A stretch of DNA of 64,000 bases from Ephydatia muelleri (Eukaryota > Porifera > Demospongiae > Spongillida > Spongillidae): positions 34,045,480 through 34,109,479 of the forward strand of contig JABACO010000001.1 in NCBI GenBank assembly GCA_013339895.1, given 5' to 3'. This document shows positions 32,805 through 45,500 of the stretch, piece by piece. Each line of letters starts with the position of its first letter. Positions within the stretch are counted from its first letter, which is position 1. A program made the position numbers and the translations under genes. Under the pieces are notes generated by a model. It made no database searches and was not told the origin of the DNA. It saw only the letters and a program-made list of their open reading frames with translations.

Positions 32805-33840
32805 CAGCAGAGGAAGCAGAAAAGAGGAAAGGAGGTTTCAACAATATTAAATGAAGCCGTGAACGTGAAAAACTTCTAATTGGTGTAATGTTTCAAAGGG
32901 TCTGGAAGAATTCTTTGGGAACATGGTAGGGATGCATTTCTGTCTGTTATGATTGTGACAAGAGACTTGGTTTAATAGGGGAATTATTCCACATGGTTAT
33001 CCAAAGCGCAATCTCTTGATGAATGCTTGTGGAAAAGGCAGATCGTCACTATAAAACTTTCTGGCAATGTTGCCAAATTAGGGTCTGGAAGGAACTCAAG
33101 AGTGGACTCTGCTTTCTTCGCTACAAAATGAATTTTGTAAAGTCTCGCTCGTATGATTAATGATTCATTGGCACATACACTTTCTGCTCGCCGCAAACAC
33201 TTCAGCAATAGTCAGCTGACGCTTAGCCATGGGATCCGGATGACGGCGGACTCGCAGATGTACTACTTTCCTGACGGCTATTGAAATTCACAATGTACGA
33301 ACTGAACGCTCAAAAGCACAATAGAAAAAGGGCCACGTGTCAGGAGTGATATTTAACAGGTCTAGGCCTGCACGAGCTACGACAGTGCATCGCTGATGAC
33401 ATGTAATTAAATTCATTACAATGGACAGGAGGCGTGTTTGCCCCCCCCCCCCCCCTCCCCCTGCATCCGCCACTGCCTGTGTCTACTAAAGGCGTGCGTC
33501 GCCGAATTTTCTGAAGTGGTGTTTACACGGCCATTTTTCGATAATCTACGCGTACTTCTATTCCATTATTTGACGCTGGGACGAATGAAAGGGTAATATG
33601 AAAGAGCTGAAGTGTTGTATTTTTTTATATCAAGTATCATGTTTTTCATTTCTATGAACTGTCTAGAGCTGAACTGTACACTGCCTACATGGCTATCCGT
33701 ACACCAAACGGATGATATAGGCACTTCTATAATGTGCACAGGGCACAAGACGCCTATGGAGATTGCTGTTGCTGGTTGCAGACATATACATATCCAAAAG
33801 CAGAGATAAATTTCATATTACCTCTACCAAAAGTGAGAAC
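32805..33840. other. Intergenic, with a C-rich repeat end at about 33430-33475
   Basis: No gene is recognised. A run of about 18 C followed by CTGCATCCGCCACTG (33439-33473) matches the end of the poly-G/C element family seen at 20969 and 62796. Confidence 0.4.
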
Positions 33841-33879
33841 TACGTTAATTGTTTTCTCTTTCGTGGAGGGCCGGGGGAT

Positions 33880-34153
33880 GGTACCTACAACTTGTGGGGT
33901 AACGCTTATGAATTGTTCCTTGACTTACACAGCTAGCAGATGCTGTAACTTTATCAGTCACTTGCTCCATCTCTGCATGTAATAGGTGAAGCTTTTGCAG
34001 CTCTTGGCTACATGTGGAAAAGCTGGAGTGGGCATCCTCACTTGAATGCAGAGCCAGCTCAAGGTCAAGGTTATGACACTCGTCTTCAAGCAACCCATAC
34101 AGCTTGATAAAAACACCCAAAGTGATGTAAAGCCCAGGTGGGCAAACCATAGC

Positions 34154-34191
<38 letters not shown>

Positions 34192-34391
34192 ATTAATTTA
34201 ATTCTTTATAACATTGTTGTTAACCGTTCCTACCTACATTTCATTCCTTGTAGATGTGCTATTTGATCTTTATAGCGGTCAAGTGCTATGTGAAGGTTTG
34301 TAACAGTGTCACTTGCTTCATACAGCAAAACACACACGTGTTGCTGGAGCAAGCTACTGTGGTCGGTTGTCTGGCTTTTGTTAGGTGACAT
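33880..34391 (-). CDS. Possible two-exon coiled-coil protein
   Basis: A start at 34391 opens LLQQHVCVLLYEASDTVTNL followed by ALDRYKDQIAHLQGMK, with a donor near 34237. After a GT microsatellite the minus strand reads LYGLLEDECHNLDLELALHS and CSQELQKLHLLHAEMEQVTD. Both parts have heptad-like spacing of Leu. The acceptor and phase of the second exon do not fit cleanly, so the model is tentative. No known family is recognised. Confidence 0.35.
34156..34190. repeat. GT microsatellite
   Basis: An uninterrupted (GT)n tract of about 35 bases. Confidence 0.95.
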
Positions 34392-34459
34392 TACATTGGC
34401 TATTAGGTATGGTCAAGTGATAAGTGATACTGAATACACATAACTGCTCCTTCTGTGGG

Positions 34460-34900
34460 GAGTTGTATTATGCCTTTATCGGGCTGGTGGAGATGGCCCT
34501 CTTCAGTAATGCTACTGCTTCTCTTTTCTCACCAGCAGTAAGAGATGGTATTTATTCATGGCCATCATAGCAACCACCCTTCTCATCTCTGTGGCATACC
34601 ATACACTGTACCAGTACATCCTTCAGCAACAGTAATGTGACATTTGATGCTAATCTGATCTCTCTAGGTACCAAGGAGCCGTCTGCAGAGCAGCAAGGAC
34701 ACACTGTGGTTGATGCTGCTACCCGCTCCACAACACACCTGGTGCAGAGCAACCTACGACATGGCAGTTCAAGGGGCCATGTCAGAATGTTTGAACACAC
34801 TACACACTTCAACTCATTCAGGACGGCACATTGTTTTGGCTTGCCAACGTTGGATAGAGAAGACTGGAGGAGGGGCAATCTTAAAAAGATGCGCAATGGT
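34460..34900 (-). pseudogene. Decayed RING-finger gene of a RAG1-like zinc-finger type
   Basis: The frame reads SSLSNVGKPKQCAVLNELKC, then VVCSNILTWPLELPC, LLCTRCV and CPCC. These are the first pairs and the last pair of a RING, but the His of the C-x-H ligand position is Arg (PCRRLLC). After it comes a second Cys/His cluster (VQCMVCHRDEKGGCYDGHE), the arrangement seen in RAG1-type RING plus zinc finger and in repeat-borne proteins of lower animals (from memory). An in-frame TAA follows GHE at about 34552; the same frame then continues SLTAGEKREAVALLKRAIST to a second stop. The lost ligand and early stop argue for a pseudogene. Confidence 0.6.
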
Positions 34901-36519
34901 TCTTGTTAGGTGTGAGGCCTGGTTGATGACCTCTGCCAACTGTGTGCTTTCTTGCATGACCCTTTGTACTGACATTGAAGTGCTCACACATCTGCAGTAT
35001 TATTGTACATGATGAATAGTATATACCTTACACCCTTCATTTGTATGTACTGCCCATACAAACAATGTCAGTGCACATCTGTGGTGCACTCCTCTTGCCC
35101 TGGCACTGATAACCCTTTGCATTGAATGGTGACAGCAGTGGCAAAAATAATGTTCAGGGTGCACTTGAGGCTTATCAGTAAGAGTGTTGATGGTAAAAGC
35201 AGTATGCAGATCAACTGCAAATGCTTTGCATTCATAGCACTCCTTTTTTTCCCCTCTTCACCAACCTTTGCCCACACACTCTGCAGTGCAGCGGCAGCTG
35301 TTTCTGGTGGGTAATCCATTCCTGTAACCTATGTTTATGTACATATCTTCAAGCAATGACCACAACATGCATAAAGATACACTTCGGGTTTTAATGAAGA
35401 CAGAAACTTCGGCGCTGGATGTGGTCAGACAAATCGTGTGCTGGCATGTCTTTGGCTTACGAAACCACTAGTCTTACCTCCTACTTTTGTGCAGGAGAAC
35501 CGCAGTGTTGGATCTTGTACCGCCCCTTCCAAAATAACTACCGCGTGGTGTTGTAAACACGGCTTGCGTACAGTAGGTAAGCGATTATAACAGTGCGTGT
35601 TCATTATAAATACATGGGAACCCAGTGCTGTGCTGTATCTTATTTTTATGTGAATTTTTATTGCTGTTCTGAGGTGTTGTGAGCTTTACAGTCTGTAATG
35701 ATTTTTTTTTAATTTCCAGCCGTGGGCTTACGTCATTCGCTACTCTGGTTTGGTAACCACGCGCACCACAAACAATTCCCGTATATGGTCAAACCGGAGC
35801 TCTACTAAGCCTACCTGGAGTTGTCGGGCCGGGGTAAGTATCCATGTCTCATGTCTATTTGCGTACAGCAGAGACACTATGTCTGATCTCTAGTTCCATT
35901 TTGTGCATGTATGTACGTTTGCGCAGGAGGGTTGAAATAGTTTGTGGCCAAATCGGGTGGCCGATGTCTTCAATACGTGTGATGTGTGGACCGGATCAGT
36001 GGCGAGGAGGATGCTGTACCCCCTTTGCTACGGCAAGGGGGAGGGGAAGGTGGTACGCTGAACTCTTTCTCAGTTGTGGGGAGAGAATTATTGTTTCAGA
36101 AACAACTTCACAAACGTAGGGCGGGTCATTTTGTTTCATCTTCGTCACATTACCAATCGGTTCTATTAATCGCTAGCTTCATTCTTAAGATCTCAGTCAG
36201 AATCTGTAATGTGCTCAATCACTTCCAACAGCGTTTGACATGCCACACTTTGGTTCTTAGCTATAACTCTTTCCATTGTGGTTTGCTTTAGTTTATTTCA
36301 ACTCTTCTCCACACGTTGGTTGGCCATCGTCACCAATCCCACAAGCATGCAAGATGTTGTGGTCCTATGCCCTCTAACCGGGTACAGGGAATAGACTGAA
36401 TGTAAACTAATCTGACATGGGATGAACCAGCCAGTTATACCCATTCTGACCTCACTGCACATATTAGTCTCAATGTACTACATTTGCATGAATCTCTGTG
36501 TGTATTCCACATATGCCAG
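34901..36519. promoter_or_regulatory. Probable NLR upstream region and non-coding first exon
   Basis: Bases 35480-35840 are CpG-richer than the surroundings. A strong donor (GGGCCGGG|gtaagtatcc) ends a candidate exon at 35833. The next good acceptor (atatgccag) is at 36519, eleven bases before the NLR ATG. A 5' UTR exon ending at 35833 is therefore likely. Upstream, 34901-35480 shows no recognised gene. Confidence 0.45.
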
Positions 36520-36530
36520 GTTTGCTGAAC

Positions 36531-39500
36531 ATGGAGTGCAGTGAGGAAGACATCTACACCATAGCTGGATATGACTTTGATTGGGTGCGTGTTGGTCGAA
36601 GACTTCTTAGTGATCAGAAGGTCAGAGATATTGACCACGAGGGGAGCAGTGAAGGAGACAAGAGAGAAACAATGTTATTGGAATGGAAGAGGACAAAGTC
36701 ACGTGATGCTACTTACCAAGCATTAGTGAAGGTATTGAGAGCTATACAGAACAATGCTACTGCTGATCGTGTTGAAGCATTGGAGATAAGCAAATCACAA
36801 GGTTATATAGATAATGTATAGTTAACCACACTACCCAATAATATGCTATGTTCTCTTAACTTTCTACCATAGCTAGTATCTCCAATCAATCCACCACTGA
36901 TGGAGTAGTGAAGTATGCAGAGTACCTGAAGGGTGTATATAAAGTCAAGCCATGTGGGGAACAATGGCTACGTGTAGTTTCCAAACATTACATCAACTTG
37001 TCTACAATTGAGAGCATTGAAGACTTCCCCAAGGAGAAGGAAGTGACTTGCACTCTGGCAATAATCCATGCCAAGATAGAAGAGGTTAAAAAACTTAAAA
37101 GATCCATAACTATTGATCAAGTAAGTGTTAGCATGACCAGGCTGCAAATATGTTAACCAAAGTTACTTAATGCAAAGGAAAAAGTACATGATCATTCAAT
37201 GTGTGTCTTCCACTCCATGCAGGTTGGCCGACTAAAGGACGGTGAAATGGCTAGATGCATCATAGTGGAAGGGATTCCTGGGATTGGGAAATCAACATTC
37301 AGCTGGCACCTTGGGGTGTGCTGGGCTCAAAAGGAGATCCTTCATGTCTACCATCTGGTTGTCCTTTTACGTTTGAGAGATGAGAGAGTGCAGCGTGCAA
37401 AAGGTGTGTCTGACCTCTTCTACCATTATGACCAGACCACTCGTGAGGCTGTTGTCCAGTGGATTATCTCATGTGAAGGAGATGGGGTGATGATGGTTCT
37501 TGATGGCTATGATGAGCTGTCCCCAGACCTACAAACATCATCCATCTTTGCTGACATCATCAGAGGGGTGTTGCTACCAAAGATGACAGTGCTGATATCA
37601 AGTCGACCTTCAGCTAACCAAAACCTACATCAGCTGTGTCAAGATCAGAAGTGTCAGTACATTGAGGTGATTGGCTTTGGTAAGGAAGAGATCCAGGAGT
37701 ATATTGATGCAGCCCTTGGACACAACAAGGAGTTAAGGGACCAGCTGATGTCCTATCTTGAACATCATCCTCACATCCATGGCTTAATGTATTGTCCCCT
37801 TAACTGTGCCATCATTGTACAGATCTTCAGGGACCAGATGAAGAGCAGAAGCCAACCTCCTCAAACCCTCACGGAAGTGTACCAAGTGCTGATCAAGACT
37901 GTACTGAAGCGTCATGAGCAGAAGTCAGTGGAACCTCCAGCAGCCATGAAACACAAGGAAACATCTACCATTCCCAGTAAGTGTCATCTTTGCACACACA
38001 CCCTTCTACATCAGTGAACGTGTCATGTTGATATAGGGACCCATATCCACCTGAATGTGCACATATGTGTGAGTATTTAATACAGAGTCATGGCAATTTC
38101 TATACTACATCCGTCCACTATTTTGTCATCATCAGAATGACCCTAGTGTTGTGTGCATGCATTGTGCCACACATATGATGTATTGCAGGAGGTCATGTAC
38201 TGATCCAGTGCCGTGCTGGTAGTGGTGATTGGTGTGAACATTGCTATATTTGATCCCACTCTGTGCAGACAAACCATCAACCTTCCCTTGGCTTGGTGAT
38301 GTGTCGGATCAAATTATTCCACAACTGCTGGTACTGGCCAAGCTAGCATATGATGGCACTAATGAAGATCAGCTTATATACCATGGACCAAGTGGGACAA
38401 TGGAGACATTAGGTACATGTAGGGCCTATAGTCGTGTGGTTTGTATTCATCATGTATACAGTATCACGCAGATGCAACTTGACAAAACTGTGCTTGTCTT
38501 TCGACTTGCGCACGCTTTGCTAAATTGCCCAAGTGTGATGTTGATATCATAATGTATAGAATTGTCCAAAGAAAGTGTTGCAAATGAAAATGCGCCCGTG
38601 CTATCATGAAAAGACATCATGAAAAGACCAGACCAAGCTGTCTACGTGGTATTGTATGTAGCCAGTGTGTGTTGATGCATGTACAGGTGAACACAAGTGT
38701 TTCCTCGTCACTGCTGTTCCAATGCTGTACATAGGTCTGCTCCAAGAGGTGCCAGAACTGTACTTGGAGAGCTCTGGTTCATCCTCATATCACTTCCTCC
38801 ATAAAACTGTACAGGAGTTCATGGCAGCCTTGCACATATCATCACTGCCTCCTGGTGAGAGAGCTGATTTTGTAACGACATCCTTTAGGAACAGGAATAT
38901 GACAATGGTTGTGAGGTTCATGGCTGGTCTCACCAAGTTCCAATCACAAGATGATATTAAAGGTGTCCTAGCATTCCAGAATGAGGGTAAGATGAGATTG
39001 CTTGAAAGCCTCCACTGGTTGTTTGAAGCACATGATCCTGGCCTTGTACAGAAGTGTATGGGTCACAGAGAGTGGATGTTGCAATTGGTTGCAGTAACTT
39101 TAGATCCATTTGACTGTTATGTTCTTGGATACTGTATTGCCAACAGCAGACAGCCATGGAACCTTTCACTACCGATCTGCTCCATCAATGGTCAGTGTGT
39201 GAAGATGCTCATGATGGTTGAAAAGGGAAGAGCCTTTGACTTTATCAAGACTATTGACTTCGATAGAAATGAAGAGCTTGGGGGTGAAGGAGCCATTGTT
39301 CTAGGTCAGCTGTACTTGATGTGTACATTTGATGAGGTTGTGTACAAAGCTGTATAGTAGTTAACACTGGGTCATGTAATTCATCCGATCAGCATGGCTG
39401 TGCAATGTGTTACATTGTCCATTAGATGTGTACTAGCTGGGTTGTGATTGTGAAGCAGACAATAGTCCACTAGCTATATAGTGTGGAATGTCCTGAGGCA

Positions 39501-42500
39501 ATACTTGCAACTTATGTAATAATAGAATGCTCTGTATAAATGTATTTTGTGCATGTTGTTCATGGTAGCAGTATCGGGTTACTGCTACCACAAATAACAT
39601 GCAGAGAGTACATTTAAATGTCCACCACATTGACTGAACTTGATCTATCATTTAACGTGTTTGATGGTTTACAGCTTAGCCAGTCTTGGTACGGTGTTAA
39701 TAATAACCGTAGCAGTTACATGTATGACAGTGAGTGAATAGGTTTTTGAAGCTCATCATGGTCACTGAAAACAGTGTCCAGTGTCCCTCCACACTTTGTA
39801 GCTTGGGGTTTAGCCCAGAGGAAGTGAGGGATGGGACCATTAATAGCTGCAGCAAGGGGCCCATCCATGGGCTCTTGTTGGTTCTCATTGTTCATGATGT
39901 GTAGATGTACTTGTAGGTCATCACCATGGTAATCATACTCACTGGTAATGTGTTTTGAAGAAGAGGCTGACATATGTTGTCACCAAATATAGGGCACTGT
40001 ACTAATAAAATAGTTGACAAAGGCTGCATCACTCTTGCATTTGTCATCATTGTGAGACTACGGAGATGTAGCATTAATTATACAAATAACATGCATGGAA
40101 TACATTTAAATGTCATGGCTGTGACAGCGCTGATGGTAGCACAAGCTGCATCCACCACTGGGCATTGTGAGCTGTGCTTTACATGTAAAATATATAAAGG
40201 TTATTTCCATGGTAACTTGTATTACAACATGGACTCTAAATGTGTAATACCCTCGTCTTGCTTGTTCGACTCGCTTAACTCAGTCAAGAATATACCACAC
40301 AACACACCCATCGATACACACAATCACTGTTTAAATAGTTTTTCGAAGTTGTTCTGGATGGATCCGTCCAATAGTATTGTACTGGCTATTATTATGAAGG
40401 GGTCCGGGACATGTGTAACAATGTAATAGTTGCGCCTGCGCATGAAATGCCCGCGTAATTATTTCATAATGAACAGCTGTGTTAGTTGTTTGGTTACGTA
40501 GTAGTCGGAGGTTGTAAGTGCATTATTGAGAAGTCACTATTAAAGTTGCTCGCTGACCCACGTAAAAAATTGGTGTCAGAAGTGGGATTTGGTGCGAGAT
40601 ATGGCTGAGAAAGTGAACATTCCACTTCCGGATATTACTTGCGAGGACTTCGAATCGTCATGGATTCTTTTTGAGTTGGTTGCACCTGCCAAAGAATGGA
40701 GCCAGGATATACAGGCACTAATCTTACCGACGTTACTGAGGGGCAAGCTAGTTGAGTGCTATGTAGAGCTTGAGCTGATACGAAGAAGGCGGTGAACTAC
40801 GTAAAGGAGGAGCTGGTGAAGAGGCTAAGGTTATGTCGTGAGCCCTTGGAGGCCGGGAAGTTGTTCATGACACGCTCACAACTTGAAAGGGAAAGAGTAA
40901 CGGAATTCGCAATGCAGTTGAAAAAATTGTTCAAACAAGTGTATCCTGAAGAGGACAGTATGTCCGGCATACTTTTGCAGCGGTTTGTGATGGGACTAAA
41001 GACTCCCGTTAGCAGGCAGCTATTATTACGGGGTAAGCCGGACACGTTCGAAAATGCCATTGAGGCAGCTAGAGAAATTGAACTTGTACTGGAGTTCGAG
41101 TCCAAACCAATGGAGCTGAATGCTAAGATTAGTTCAGTGGTAGATTGCGACACAGGTCTGCAGAAGATTGCGACACAGGTCTGCTGGCTGCACTGAAAGA
41201 CTAGACAGAGCGATTGGGAAACATGGAGGCACAGATTCAGAGTGTGGTGCAATGCTCAGTTGCTGCAGGTAACTCCAAGACGAAGGCGGAGGCAAGAGGA
41301 ACAGAACAAGAGGCGGGGCGTCGTCATGTACGGCCAGTTAGCATGACGATCGACGAAGAAGCGGAAGAATGTGCTGTTTTTGATGCGGAGAGGAGGGACA
41401 TATCAAACGATTCTGTCCTTTAAACTTCAACGGACCTGCTGGAACGGCGAACGGCAGCAGACTAGGAGCCCATTGGTATCTGGATCCGCTACACTTTGGA
41501 TGCAACGTACATGTATCTAACATCAATTCATTGCTTTGCATAGACGGGAATGTGGGAAAAAGGTCCGTGGATTCAGGAGCAGCGGTGTCCATAATTCGAA
41601 GTGGTGTTTTGGAAGATATAAGTAGAAACCTGGTAATGGCTACATCAAGAAAAGCTATCGGTGCCAATGGCCTGCCTCTAAATGTGATGGGCAAGTGGAC
41701 CTGGACATTTGTCTAGGCAACTTTCGGACAGTTCATACTTTCATTGTCGACCGGGATCTAACCTTTGAATGCATACTGGGAGCTGATTTTTTGAAGGTTA
41801 ACAAGGCTGTGATGGATTTCAGGAATAACACGCTTCACCTAGGGAACAGCACAATCAAGATTCCTAGTAGCGACGTATCGGTTTCGAGTGATGATGCGCA
41901 CAGCATATGCTTTGGAAGACATGGATATCCCTGGTTGCTCGATGCGTTTGGTCATTGCAACTTTGCAGAAAGGATCTTGTGGTTCAACCAAGCAGATCTC
42001 TGAAGGGCTGATAGAATCTGCGACAGTTTTGCCGAAGCATCTTTGTGCTGCTCGTTCATTGGGCCGCGTATTGTCCGAGGGATCAATCTTGGTTCAAGTG
42101 ATGAATGTGAGTCCTACAGCAGTGAAGGTGTACAAAGGTATTCAGCTGGGTCAGTTTGTACCGCAGAGAAACCTTATCCTGATGGAAAGTAATGTAGCAA
42201 CAATCGGTTCAGGCAATCGCAGAGAGATTACTACATTTAACTTGGACTCCACTGAAATCACCGATTCAGAAAAACATGAGCTGAGGAACCTCCTGAGGAA
42301 GTTTGATGACCTCTTTGTTTCAGAAAATGGAGCTCTAGGGAGGACGAAGGTGGTTAAGCACAGGATAAACACCTATGGAAGTTCTATCAGGCAGCCTTGC
42401 ATCGCCAGCCTGGGAGCTTAAAGGGTGACATGAATGAGGAGGTGAAGAAAATGTTGTCCAGAGGAGCGATTCGACCAAGCAGCAGTCCGTGGTCATCTCC

Positions 42501-45500
42501 TGTAGTAATGGTGAGAAAGAAAAATGGGTCATGGAGGTTCTGCATTGATTACCGAAAACTAAATGCTGTAACTCACCAGGATGCATTATCCACGTCCGAG
42601 AATTGATGCTACTTTGGAATCTCTGGCAGGATCTACATTGTTCACTACATTGGACTTGGCCTCTGGGTATTGGCAGGTGGAAATAGAGGAAGACGACAAG
42701 GAGAAGACTGCTTTCTCTACTGAGAAGGGGCATTTTGAATTCAATGTGATGCCATTTGGACTCACATATGCTCCTGCCACTTTTCAACTGCTTATGGAGT
42801 GCATTCTTGCAGGACTTACGGGAGAACGATGCTTGATCTATATAGATGATATTATAGTTTTTAGTGCCTCATTTCCTGAACACCTAGAATGGCTGACTAA
42901 TGTTTTCCTCAAGTTGCAAGATGCTGGGCTGAAGCTGAAAACTGAGAAGTGCAAAATTGTTCAGAAGGCTGTCAAGTACCTGGGGCATGTAGTGTCTGCT
43001 GAAGGTATCTGTCCAGACCCAGCCAAAACTGAGGTAGTCATCAGCTATCCAGTCCCAACAAGTGCAAAGGAAGTAAAACTGTTTATGGGCCTCTGCAATT
43101 ATTACAGAAGATTTGTGAAGGACTATTCGAAGATTGCAGCTCCCTTGTTTAAACTTTTGAGCAAAGAGAATTCTATGTTTTTTGCATGTAATTCAGCGAG
43201 TCAGAATGCTTTTGAGGAGTTGAAGTGAAGATTAGTTTCACCACCCATCCTGGCATATCCTGATTTTAAGCAACCATTCCTACTCCATACAGATGCATCT
43301 GATGCTGCAATTGGGGCTGTTCTCAGTGGTTCAAGGGTGTACAGAACATGTCATTGCATATTGGAGCAGGAAGTTACAGAAGGCAGAGAGAAATTACTCC
43401 ACTACAGAGAGAGAGAGACACTGGCTGTGGTTGCTTCATTAAAAGAATTTTATCCCTAATTATGTGTATGGTTTCCCATGCAAGTTGATCACCGATCATA
43501 ATCCTCTAACAAGCCTAAAAGGGATTAAGGATGTTGGAGGACGCCTGACAAGGTGGCTGCTTTTCCTTCAGCAATTCAACCTGGACTTCCAGTACAAACC
43601 AGGAAGGTTGCATACAAATGCTGACACTTTGTCTCTAATTCCATCAAGGGATAACACAGTGGCTGCCATTGAAGAGCTCATCTCAGAGGATACACTTCAT
43701 ACCTTTCTGAAGGCACAGGAAGAAGACCCTGCATTGGGTAAAGTGATCGAAGCCTTGAAAAATGGAACTGCTGTTCCGTCTAGTACAGTGCCAGGGTTGA
43801 AAAAGACGTTTCTTCAAGATGGGCTACTTTGCCGCAAGTTTAGGGCGTCGTGTTCCGATTCAGTGTGTACACAGCTGGTGGTCCCTAAAGGTCATGTGAA
43901 GATCATTTTGGAGAAATTGCATAATGAGTCGGGTCATTTGGGTGTTCAGAGGACAACCGAGAAAGTGAAGGAGCGCTTCTATTGGCCTGGATATGAGATG
44001 GACATTCAGAATTGGGTTCAAGAATGTCAGCAATGTCAAAAACGTAATCCACCTCAACCTCATCCTCTGGCACCTCTTGGATCAATCAAGTGTACTTATC
44101 CATTTGATGTGATAAGTTGGGACATAATGGGGCCTCTTCCTCTGTCCACTAAAGGGCACAAGTACATTCTAGTTATTACTGATCTGTTCAGAAAATGGGT
44201 TGAAGCTTTTCCATTGGCAGTGACTGATTCAGAGACTCTGGCATCTGTACTGATGGACAAAGTTGTGTGCAGGTATGGAGTGCCTCGTTCACTGCACAGT
44301 GATCAAGGTGCTAACCTGAACAGTCAGGTAATATGTGCTCTGTGCAAACGGTTGGGAATCAACAAGACGAGAACCACAGCATATCATCCTCAAGGAAATG
44401 GACAGATGGAACGCTTCAACAGGACTTTGGAAGCCATTTTGTCCAAAGTGGTAGCGGAAAACCAAAGGGGATTGGGATTGTCACATCCCAAAGGCACTGT
44501 TTGCGTATAGGACGGCTTTTCATGAACTCTCCATTTCGAGTCAACTTTGGACGCTCTCCAATTCTACCAATTGACATTGCCGTTGGTACAATTGAATGTT
44601 CAGGAATACGGAGAGGGGGGAGAACCGACGGTACCTCAGTATGTGGAGACATTGAACAAATCTCTCCGCAAGATCTTTAGTGATGTGAAGGAACAACTGG
44701 CTTCAGCTCATGATCGAAGTAAGAAACGGTATGACAAGGGTGTAAGTGGAGAGAAGTTCACAGTAGGAGATCAGGTGTGGCTATTTGTACCTGCAGTAAA
44801 ACAGGGAAGGACCAAAAAACTGGCTTCTCTTTGGCGGGGACCTTATACTGTGATTGACCGTATAAATGGTGCATTAAATAACCGCATCCAGCTAGTGGGC
44901 TCCACGAAAACGCTTGTTGTCCATCGTAACAGATTAAAACAATGTTACGGCCTACCTAAAGAAGGAACAGGACAAAACCGCAGAGCTAACCCAGTTCCAA
45001 AGCGAAAAAATGAGGAGTCTCGACCCCAAGAAAATCTTGCTTCTGAAGATTTTGCAGTACTTGTGCCTGATGCGGAATCTGGATGTTGTGTAGATGCAGA
45101 TGATGAGCCGGATGCAGACAACGTGCAAATGGCACGTCCCCAGAGAAATCGAAGACCCCCTGATCGCTATGGGATCTATGTTGAACACTAGGATCTTGCA
45201 AGGATGCAAGAAACTAGGAGGGAGTATTGTAACAATGTAATAGTTGCGCCTGCGCATGAAATGCCCGCATAATTATATTCATAATGAACAGCTGTGTTAG
45301 TGGCTTGGTTACGTAGTAGTCGGAGGTTGTAAGTGCATTATTGAGAAGTCACTATTAAAGTTGCTCGCTGACCCACGTAACAAATGACCCACGTAACACA
45401 TGGATCAGTCATTCAAACCAGCTGTGCAGCAGTAGTTGTCCCGCCAAGCGCAGAAAATAATTATTGACGTCAGCTACAAGTCCCCAGACTAGATGTACGT

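Larger units (their letters stand above)
40414..45398 (+). mobile_element. Ty3/Gypsy LTR retrotransposon, degraded, in an NLR intron
   Basis: The LTRs begin TGTAACAATGTAATAG: 5' LTR 40414 to about 40568 and 3' LTR 45228-45398. The 3' copy is longer because of a small tandem duplication (two copies of TGACCCACGTAACA). A 4-bp target duplication CATG lies at 40410-40413 and 45399-45402. A primer-binding site starting TGGTGTCAGAAGTGGG begins at 40571. A purine tract (ACTAGGAGGGAG) precedes the 3' LTR. The LTRs differ at several bases, so it is older than the 14.4 kb element. It has the same transcriptional sense as the NLR. Confidence 0.95.
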
